A stretch of DNA of 7,477 nucleotides, from contig JAEYZD010000047.1 in the NCBI GenBank assembly GCA_023430725.1, positions 1 to 7,477 on the forward strand. Direction: 5' to 3'. The translations under genes were made by a program, and so were the position numbers. This DNA is from Bacteroidota bacterium (GTDB taxonomy: Bacteria > Bacteroidota > Bacteroidia > Bacteroidales > VadinHA17). The notes under the pieces are model-generated. The model had not been told where the DNA came from. It saw only the letters and a program-made list of their open reading frames with translations, and ran no database searches. Below, one piece after another: positions 1 through 5,417 of this stretch. Positions within the stretch are counted from its first letter, which is position 1. Every line of letters begins with the position of its first letter.

Positions 1-954
1 CTGCGAGGGCTTTATAAGCTCACCGGTGCATTTGTCAAATTTACCGGGAGCATGGAAGACAGTCTGCTGCTCCTCGGCCTTGGGAAATCCCTTCCCCTTT
101 ACCGTGACACAGTGAAGCAGTTTGGGTCCTGGAATTGTCTTCAGATCCTCCAGAACACGGGTGAGATGCAATACATCATGCCCGTCTATGGGTCCGAAGT
201 ACCTGAATTTCAGGGCCTCGAACATGTTGCTCTGTTCCAGCACAGTCCCCTTGATGCCGTTTTCAATCTGGGCAGCCAGTATCCTTGCCCTGTTCCCCAT
301 GCGCTTATACCGGCCCAGTAAACGCCACACCCTGTCCTTGAACCGGTTGTAAGTCTGACTTGTAGTGATGTCGAGGAGGTATTCCTTGAGCGCACCTACG
401 CTGGCGTCGATTGAAATATTATTGTCATTGAGTATTACAAGGAGGTCGGCTTTCTGGTTGCCGGCATTGTTCAGTCCTTCGAAGGCGAGCCCGGCCTGCA
501 GGGCGCCGTCGCCAATCACTGCCACCACCTTTCGCTTCTCCTTCTTTGCCTGGGCAGCGACTGCCATGCCCAGTGCCGCGGAGATGGAGGTCGATGAGTG
601 TCCTACGCCGAAGGCATCGTATTCACTCTCGGACATACGCGGAAAGCCACTGATACCCTTGTATTTGCGGTTTGTGTGAAACTGATTCTTTCTTCCTGTG
701 AGAATCTTGTGCCCGTAGGCCTGGTGCCCTACGTCCCACACTATCTTATCATAGGGGGTATTATAAGCATAGTGAAGGGCTACTGTCAGCTCAACAACCC
801 CAAGGCTCGCCCCGAAATGACCGGGATTGGTGCTTACCTCGTCAATAATATGCTGCCGGAGCTCGTCACTGAGTTTGACAAGCTCAAGCCTGTCAAGCTT
901 TCTGAGGTCTTCTGGTGTGTTTATATTTTCTAACAGCCGCTCTGTTGATGACAT
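1..954 (-). CDS. dxs: 1-deoxy-D-xylulose-5-phosphate synthase, N-terminal 318 residues (cut by window edge)
   Basis: Thiamine-diphosphate enzyme that condenses pyruvate with glyceraldehyde 3-phosphate to give 1-deoxy-D-xylulose 5-phosphate. This is the entry step of the MEP isoprenoid pathway, in the cytoplasm. The reading frame is open from the ATG at 954 to base 1 (318 codons); the full enzyme is usually about 620-640 residues, so about half is present. Visible landmarks: active-site histidine in NPGHFGAS (H46); WDVGHQAYGHK (73-83); GVGHSS; the ThDP/Mg motif starting GDGAL at 148 and ending NDN at 176-178; FGPIDGHD (253-260); KGKG (286-289); and HAPGKF near 301. The ThDP motif reads GDGALQAG, with Gln153 where Thr or Ser is more usual; the metal ligands D149 and N176 are kept. 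The ATG is supported by the near-N-terminal PEDLRKL segment and by a Bacteroidota-type -7 element about 26 bases upstream. No frameshift was seen on a full manual translation. Confidence 0.97.
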   Translation of the reverse strand, partial: MSSTERLLENINTPEDLRKLDRLELVKLSDELRQHIIDEVSTNPGHFGASLGVVELTVALHYAYNTPYDKIVWDVGHQAYGHKILTGRKNQFHTNRKYKGISGFPRMSESEYDAFGVGHSSTSISAALGMAVAAQAKKEKRKVVAVIGDGALQAGLAFEGLNNAGNQKADLLVILNDNNISIDASVGALKEYLLDITTSQTYNRFKDRVWRLLGRYKRMGNRARILAAQIENGIKGTVLEQSNMFEALKFRYFGPIDGHDVLHLTRVLEDLKTIPGPKLLHCVTVKGKGFPKAEEQQTVFHAPGKFDKCTGELIKPSQ

Positions 955-1164
955 CTGATTAGGTAGTCAGGTAATGGTGCAAAGATACTTATATTTTAAT
1001 TTTTGCCGAGGATCATTAATGTCCTGAGAAATTGACCTGACACAACAATCACATTCATTGGTGGTAAAAATTTTCCGTTGTTAATTAATCACCCGGTAAT
1101 TAAGAACAGCATTGGGCATTTATTGTTTATTTCGCATCAGTTGCACAGAAAAAATTGCCAGTTT
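955..1164. other. Divergent intergenic region between dxs and the OmpA-like gene
   Basis: This 210-base A/T-rich spacer holds the dxs promoter near its left end. On the plus strand no convincing TTTG / TAnnTTTG pair for the OmpA-like gene was found. A 7-bp inverted repeat, TTAATTA (1081-1087) and TAATTAA (1097-1103), is separated by 9 bases; it could be an operator or simply A/T-rich chance. The OmpA-like reading frame extends upstream into this spacer as far as a TTG at 1078, but that extension lacks secretory character and is not taken as coding. Confidence 0.5.
980..987 (-). promoter_or_regulatory. Bacteroidota-type -7 promoter element for dxs
   Basis: Read on the minus strand this is TATCTTTG, an exact match to the TAnnTTTG -7 consensus of the Bacteroidota primary sigma factor. 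It lies about 26 bases upstream of the dxs ATG, which puts the likely transcription start near 974 and gives a leader of about 20 bases. The matching -33 TTTG is not evident at the expected 19-21 base spacing; an A/T-rich stretch fills that interval. The call rests on the -7 match and its position. Confidence 0.6.
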
Positions 1165-2178
1165 ATGAAATCACTGAAAATTCTGTTACCGGCACTGCTG
1201 ATCGTTCTGACGGCGGTCTCATGCGTCACGGGAAAGAGGTACAACAGCCTCACTGACAGAAATTTGATGCTGATGGAGGAACGTGACTCGCTTAAGGCAG
1301 AGAACATCTGGCTGACTATGTCTAACAGGGAACTTACTGCAAAGTCGAGGCAACTGACCGAGGATACCGGCAGGCTTGCCGGAGATTTGGAAAAGACCCG
1401 CAGTGAGCTCAGCCAGGCTCGCGATGATGTCAGTCGCCTCTCAACCCGTTATGAGGAGCTTCAGAAGGCTCAGGCCGAGCTGGCTGCCGGGAAGGCACAG
1501 GAGACACAGAGGCTGCTGGCAGACCTTCAGCGTGCACAGACGGAACTGCAGCAGCGGGAGGATCTGATGCGTGACCTGGAGATGAACCTGGATACGAAAA
1601 AGGCAACTCTCGAGGAGCTGACATATGAGCTTGAGAAGCGGAACACAAGGCTTGCGGAGCTTGAAAAGATGCTCGACGCGCAGCAGAAGGCCGTAAAGGC
1701 CCTGAAGGACAAGGTTTCTGATGCCCTGTTCGGGTTCGAGAACAACGGCCTGACGGTGACAATGAAGAACGGACAGGTTTATGTATCAATGGATGACAAG
1801 CTCCTGTTCAAGACTGGCAGCTACGAGATTGACGCCAACGGCCGTGCAGCACTGCGCAAGCTCGGTGCATTGCTTGAAAAGAACACGGATGTGACAATCA
1901 CAATCGAGGGTCATACGGATGATGTACCCTACCGTGCCGCACCGGGGCAGCAGATACTTGATAACTGGGATCTGAGCGTCAAGAGGGCAACCACTGTCGT
2001 AAGGGTACTCACACAGGATACACACATCAATCCGAAGAGGCTTGTTGCCTCGGGGAGAAGCGAATTCATGCCTGTTGATCCGCTGAAGACACCGGATGCA
2101 CGTCAGAAGAACCGGAGGACCGAGATAATACTAACGCCGGACCTTACCGCACTGTACAAAATTCTCGAGAGTTACTAG
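1165..2178 (+). CDS. Coiled-coil OmpA-family lipoprotein (peptidoglycan-binding)
   Basis: Predicted outer-membrane lipoprotein of 337 residues that probably tethers the envelope to peptidoglycan. The ATG at 1165 gives a lipoprotein signal: Lys-rich start, hydrophobic core, and lipobox AVSC with the acylated Cys at residue 20. Residues about 28-180 are rich in E, K, Q, R and L with heptad-like spacing and almost no proline or glycine, indicating a long coiled coil. From about residue 200 comes an OmpA C-terminal domain: LLFKTGSYEID (214-223), IEGHTDD (247-253), NWDLSVKRA (267-275) and NRRTEIIL (316-323). D252 and R274 occupy the positions that bind the diaminopimelate of peptidoglycan in OmpA-like domains. 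There is no N-terminal beta-barrel, so this is not a porin. The gene stands alone, divergent from dxs and convergent with the sigma cluster. The exact cellular role is unknown. MotB-like or Pal-like names would also fit the C-terminal domain, but the lipobox rules out a flagellar stator. Confidence 0.9.
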   Translation: MKSLKILLPALLIVLTAVSCVTGKRYNSLTDRNLMLMEERDSLKAENIWLTMSNRELTAKSRQLTEDTGRLAGDLEKTRSELSQARDDVSRLSTRYEELQKAQAELAAGKAQETQRLLADLQRAQTELQQREDLMRDLEMNLDTKKATLEELTYELEKRNTRLAELEKMLDAQQKAVKALKDKVSDALFGFENNGLTVTMKNGQVYVSMDDKLLFKTGSYEIDANGRAALRKLGALLEKNTDVTITIEGHTDDVPYRAAPGQQILDNWDLSVKRATTVVRVLTQDTHINPKRLVASGRSEFMPVDPLKTPDARQKNRRTEIILTPDLTALYKILESY

Positions 2179-2321
2179 ACCAGGGTACCGGGTATCCGGT
2201 GCTGACTCTCAGGATGGCGGACGAAGCATCTGGGGCGATTGTACGGCTGGTTCAGACTTCGGGGCGACTGTACTGCCGTACTCCTGACGGGATCTTCCGG
2301 CACACCTCTTACACGGGGGAG
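2179..2321. other. Convergent intergenic region with a short direct repeat
   Basis: This 143-base spacer lies between two convergent genes. It holds the hairpin at 2185-2202 and an imperfect 16-base direct repeat: GGGGCGATTGTACGGC at 2232-2247 and GGGGCGACTGTACTGC at 2261-2276 (14 of 16 identical, offset 29 bases). No small gene with convincing coding character was seen; the plus-strand open frame crossing it continues antisense into the neighbouring gene. Confidence 0.45.
2185..2202. terminator. Small hairpin after the OmpA-like gene
   Basis: GTACCGG (2185-2191) pairs with CCGGTGC (2196-2202), one pair being G-U, around a 4-base loop (GTAT). It starts 7 bases after the stop codon at 2176-2178. 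No T-run follows on the plus strand, so it is at best a weak or factor-assisted terminator or a 3'-end stabilising hairpin. Confidence 0.3.
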
Positions 2322-2340
2322 TCATTCATTGAACTCCCCC
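2315..2340 (-). terminator. GC-rich hairpin overlapping the stop codon of the STN/CTLD gene
   Basis: GGGGGAGT (2315-2322) and ACTCCCCC (2333-2340) form a perfect 8-bp stem with a 10-base loop. The stop codon of the minus-strand gene (2322-2324) lies at the edge of the stem. It sits where the end of the four-gene cluster's transcript is expected and could also serve the convergent OmpA-like transcript. There is no U-tract on either side, so it is not a canonical intrinsic terminator. Confidence 0.45.
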
Positions 2341-3866
2341 AGTCTCACATTCAGCTTCGTGAGCGCTTCAACCAAATCATCCTCGGGTTTGAGGAAATCG
2401 AAATCCTTCCAGTACCCGGCGTCATAGCCGGAGATTGTTTTGGAAAAAATGGAATATACCGGAGCAAGTTCCTCATGGTCGAAGCGGGAGACATTATCAC
2501 TGCGGTGTTCGGTTATTGCAAGCTCGAAGAAAACATTGAAGCGGCTGCTGAAAACCTTCTTTCTCGATTTGGCGGAAAAGCCAAGGTCGCCCCGGACGTG
2601 CGCGAGGTAGTACCTGCCGTCAATATGCCTGTAGCGTGCCCTGTATCTTACATATTCAGGTTTCATTGAGTACTCCCTCGGGAGCCTGCTGATGAATGAT
2701 TCTCCGGTCTGGTCAACATAGAGCGGGTTTACCTCAAACTCTGCCTGCACCACGCTGTAGTTGTCAACATTAATGTAGATATCGCCCTGCATCAGGGGCT
2801 CGGTCACCCAGGACTTTTGTCTGAAGGAGATCACGAATGCCGTCTGGTCGTCAATGGTGACTATGTCCGACAGATGGTATTCGTAAGTGTTAAATGACTC
2901 AGGGTCAAGAAAATCAAAGAGATGTCTCATTCCGTCGAGCGAGAGGGTGGCGCTCAGTCCGGCTTTCAGCCTGACGGCCAGGGTGTCCTTCGCCTCCAGG
3001 TTCTCTATCTTGCGGCTGCGGATCACCTTGACCTGGTCATTCTGAAGTGACCTTGTATAGGGGCTCTTGTAGATCTTTACAACGGCCTCGGAGTATACCT
3101 GCGGCTCCTTCCTCCGGTAGACCCCTTCGCGGTAGAAGCCTGTCAGCAGGGCAGGTGTGGTACCGTAGTTGGACGCCACCGAGGAGATTGTCTTCCGTAT
3201 GATCATCAGCGGGTCCTGCGCCCTGATGATGATCTCCGGTATCGGGATGAAGTCCCGGTCCATAGTGATTGTCATGACGTTTCCCGGCAGGCTTCTGACC
3301 GGAAGCAGCCGGTTGACATAGCCAACATAAGAGACAGATAGTGTGTCATTTAGGTTCTCCTCGCTTATTCTGAGGATGAAATCACCGTTGAAGTTGGTTA
3401 CTGTGCCCTTTCCGCGATGGCTTATTCCGATTGTGGCATAGGGGAGGGGTTCGGAGGTTTCGGCATCAATGATTTTACCGCCAATTGAAAGGAACAGGGG
3501 AAGTGAGTCGGAGGGCGGTTCAGGCCCCGGGGGCATTGCCGTTTCGAGGTAAAGGATAATATGTCTGCCCAGAACCGCATAGTTTATCTGCGGGTTGCCA
3601 GATACAGAGTCAAGTATCTCGCGCACAGGCATCTCCCGATCTGTAAGGCTGAATGTCCTCTCCGGATTGATAATCCGTGCATCATAGGTAAAGAGGTAGC
3701 CGGTGAGTCTTGTTATCTCACCCATGGCCCTGGATGCCTTAATGCTGTTTCCCGGAAGTCTGAGCTGCCTGTCAAGGAGGCTCTCCTGCGGGAATGACTG
3801 CAATGCTATCAACAGCAGGCCGGCACTCAGGGTCAGGCGGAACGGTGCTGATCCTGTCGGCCACAT
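2322..3866 (-). CDS. Secreted STN-domain / carboxypeptidase-regulatory-like protein ('protein A')
   Basis: Protein of 514 residues, probably periplasmic or outer-membrane associated; substrate or ligand unknown. Order of parts: signal peptide (1 to about 27, hydrophobic core LSAGLLLIAL); STN (secretin/TonB short N-terminal) domain at about 33-108, with the beta-alpha-beta pattern around RAMGEITRLTGYLFTYD and VREILDSVS; a proline-rich linker (109-120); a CarboxypepD_reg-like beta-sandwich at about 127-203 (GGKIIDAETSEPLPYATI, NFNGDF, SYVGY); then a ~290-residue domain with TGFYRE (242-247), EAVVKIYKSPY (260-270), IVTIDD (335-340) and QGDIYINVDNYSVVQAEF (360-377). The C-terminal part is clearly paralogous to the protein encoded at 5418-6716. 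STN domains normally sit on TonB-dependent receptors or secretins; neither a plug nor a large barrel is present. The gene starts 18 bases after the FecR-like stop codon, so it is probably co-transcribed, and its STN domain may signal to that anti-sigma factor (inference). Confidence 0.85.
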   Translation of the reverse strand: MWPTGSAPFRLTLSAGLLLIALQSFPQESLLDRQLRLPGNSIKASRAMGEITRLTGYLFTYDARIINPERTFSLTDREMPVREILDSVSGNPQINYAVLGRHIILYLETAMPPGPEPPSDSLPLFLSIGGKIIDAETSEPLPYATIGISHRGKGTVTNFNGDFILRISEENLNDTLSVSYVGYVNRLLPVRSLPGNVMTITMDRDFIPIPEIIIRAQDPLMIIRKTISSVASNYGTTPALLTGFYREGVYRRKEPQVYSEAVVKIYKSPYTRSLQNDQVKVIRSRKIENLEAKDTLAVRLKAGLSATLSLDGMRHLFDFLDPESFNTYEYHLSDIVTIDDQTAFVISFRQKSWVTEPLMQGDIYINVDNYSVVQAEFEVNPLYVDQTGESFISRLPREYSMKPEYVRYRARYRHIDGRYYLAHVRGDLGFSAKSRKKVFSSRFNVFFELAITEHRSDNVSRFDHEELAPVYSIFSKTISGYDAGYWKDFDFLKPEDDLVEALTKLNVRLGEFNE

Positions 3867-3884
3867 AATTTCACTTAAGGGTGG

Positions 3885-4865
3885 TCAGCGGGAGAGGATG
3901 TATGTTCCTCCCTCCCTTACTGAACGGAGGTTAAAGGTAGTGCAAATCAGCTTAACAATTGTATCGTGCGGCTGCTGTTCAAAGGGTGAGGTAAGTCTGA
4001 AATCGGCTATTTCAGGGTCAGCAACCTTTATGTCAATTCCGTATGCACGTTTAAGGTCATCAAACACCACTCCGAGCCGTTCTCCCTCATAAATAAGCAT
4101 GTCTGTATGCCAGGCGAGGTAATTCACGTTTGTGTTGAGTGCGCTTGAGGCACTGCTGTCCGAGACCCTGCCTACATACTCCGGCTCAAGGGTAAGGTTC
4201 TGTTCCCCGTCCTCACTTGTTACCATAACCTTGCCCGAGGCAACAAAGACCTCCACCTCGCGGTCTGAATTTTCTGTGATTACGTTGAACGAAGTGCCAA
4301 GAACTTTCACGCTTGCCTTTCCGGCATCAATGATGAAGGGGTGTTTCGCATCGGGAGCTATGTCGAAGTAAGCTTCGCCGCTCAGCGATACCTTGCGGGA
4401 TTCGCCCCTGAAGCTCTTCGGGTATGTCAGCCGGCTGTCACGATTAAGGTACACTGTGCTTCCGTCTGCGAGGATAACCTCGATGTTCTTCTCGTCCGGG
4501 GATGAAGCCACTGTTATCTTCTGCGGTGCTGCCACCTCGAAGAAAATCCAGCCTGTACCGGCTACAATCAAAACCATTGCTGCTATCCTGGCAAAGGTTC
4601 TGAGGAACGTATTTCTGGCTGCGGTCAGCGTAATGTAAGGGCTTTCAGCCACTATCCTGCGGTCAAGCTTTGCCCAGGCCCTGTCAACATCAATTATCTC
4701 CTGTTCCGGATCTTTAAGATCATTCCATTTCTTCATTATGTCTGCCTCTTCACTGACCAGTATGCGGGCATCCTCACTGCTGCCGCTCTCCTCTCCGGAG
4801 AGCCATGCTGCAGCACCTGCCCACTCGCGGTCACTCCAGTTGTCTGTATGTTTAATTTTTTTCAT
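3885..4865 (-). CDS. FecR-family anti-sigma factor with C-terminal DUF4974-like domain
   Basis: Predicted inner-membrane anti-sigma factor (326 residues) that would hold the adjacent ECF sigma factor inactive and respond to a periplasmic signal. Parts: cytoplasmic N-terminal region (1 to about 85) with a W-rich anti-sigma-like stretch (W10, W15, W21, W47, W64); one membrane segment at about 90-110 (ARIAAMVLIVAGTGWIFF); FecR domain at about 117-210 (ILADGSTVYLNRDSRLTYPK, LSGEAYFDI, VKVLGTSFNV, VASGKV); and a C-terminal domain at about 255-326 starting LIYEGERLGVVFDDL and ending near GGTYILSR, the DUF4974-like module of Bacteroidota FecR proteins. Its ATG shares one base with the sigma stop codon (TAATG), which implies translational coupling. 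The family releases its sigma factor when an STN domain touches the periplasmic part, and the next gene encodes an STN protein. Length and domain order are typical. Confidence 0.93.
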   Translation of the reverse strand: MKKIKHTDNWSDREWAGAAAWLSGEESGSSEDARILVSEEADIMKKWNDLKDPEQEIIDVDRAWAKLDRRIVAESPYITLTAARNTFLRTFARIAAMVLIVAGTGWIFFEVAAPQKITVASSPDEKNIEVILADGSTVYLNRDSRLTYPKSFRGESRKVSLSGEAYFDIAPDAKHPFIIDAGKASVKVLGTSFNVITENSDREVEVFVASGKVMVTSEDGEQNLTLEPEYVGRVSDSSASSALNTNVNYLAWHTDMLIYEGERLGVVFDDLKRAYGIDIKVADPEIADFRLTSPFEQQPHDTIVKLICTTFNLRSVREGGTYILSR

Positions 4866-5398
4866 TATTCTGCAAGTGCTTTTCGGAACTCTTTCAGTGC
4901 CTTTCCCATATCTGCCTCCACTGTTTTCAGGGAGACAGCAAGTTTATCTGCTATTTCACTGTACTTCAACCCGTCAAACCGGCTCATCCTGAAGATCATG
5001 CTGCATCTTTCGGGAAGTCTCCCGAGAACACGGGCCACCCTTGACTGCAGCTCACGGTAATAAATCTCTTCAGTCACCGGTTCACCGGTAAGCTCTGCAC
5101 CGGCGACGACCTCGCCGGCATGGCGGCTTACAACCTTCTGGTGCTCGATGTAGTGCAGTGCCCTGTTGTGCACCGACTTGAAAAGATACCCGTTCAATGA
5201 ACTTTCTATTCTCAGGTTTTCCCTGTCCTGCCACAGTCTGAAGAAAAGGTCCTGTACTATCTCTTCAGCCGCGTCATGATCCCTTATCAGGTTTTTTGCA
5301 TATCGTACCAGCGAAACATAGGAGGATCTGAACAGCTTCTCAAACTCCTGTTTGTCTCCCTGTCTGATCCTCCCGGTTATTTCACTGTCGTTCTGCAT
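4865..5398 (-). CDS. ECF RNA polymerase sigma-70 factor (Bacteroidota FecI-like)
   Basis: Alternative sigma factor of 177 residues that would direct RNA polymerase to a small set of promoters when freed from the FecR-like protein encoded next. Sigma region 2 is at about 15-85: FEKLFRSSYVSLVRYAKNLI, then the HDAAEEIVQDLFFRLW segment (41-56) and SSLNGYLFKSVHNRALHYI (66-84). Sigma region 4 is at about 118-172, with the helix-turn-helix LKYSEIADKLAVSLKTVE (144-161). An LPERCSMIF stretch (128-136) precedes it, as in the Bacteroidota-expanded ECF family. The linker between regions 2 and 4 is short and acidic. The gene starts 19 bases after the stop codon of the upstream CTLD gene, with no clear Shine-Dalgarno sequence, and ends overlapping the anti-sigma start by one base. 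It is second rather than first in the apparent operon, which is less usual for this family. Confidence 0.95.
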   Translation of the reverse strand: MQNDSEITGRIRQGDKQEFEKLFRSSYVSLVRYAKNLIRDHDAAEEIVQDLFFRLWQDRENLRIESSLNGYLFKSVHNRALHYIEHQKVVSRHAGEVVAGAELTGEPVTEEIYYRELQSRVARVLGRLPERCSMIFRMSRFDGLKYSEIADKLAVSLKTVEADMGKALKEFRKALAE

Positions 5399-5417
5399 GG
5401 GTCAGTGCTGCCTGACT

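Noticed and set aside
598..933. Plus-strand open frame of 111 codons
   Set aside because: Antisense to conserved dxs motifs.
1078..1164. Upstream TTG-initiated extension of the OmpA-like lipoprotein by 29 residues
   Set aside because: The extension would bury the lipoprotein signal peptide; the ATG at 1165 starts a textbook signal with a lipobox.
1430..1789. Minus-strand open frame of 119 codons
   Set aside because: Antisense to the coiled-coil region; its Pro/Ser/Arg-rich translation is what reversed Glu/Lys/Leu-rich codons give.
2199..2669. Plus-strand open frame of 156 codons crossing the convergent spacer
   Set aside because: Most of it is antisense to the well-supported STN/CTLD gene, and its translation shows no domain or family pattern.
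3201..3234. Inverted repeat ATCATCAG / CTGATGAT inside the protein A gene
   Set aside because: It follows from two Ile/Met-rich stretches (EIIIRAQDP and LMIIR) encoded close together; no regulatory context.
3703..4092. Plus-strand open frame of 129 codons
   Set aside because: Antisense to the ends of two genes with clear domains; no recognisable protein features.
5074..5089. Tandem 8-bp repeat TCACCGGT in the sigma factor gene
   Set aside because: Only two copies, in the variable linker between sigma regions 2 and 4; likely chance.
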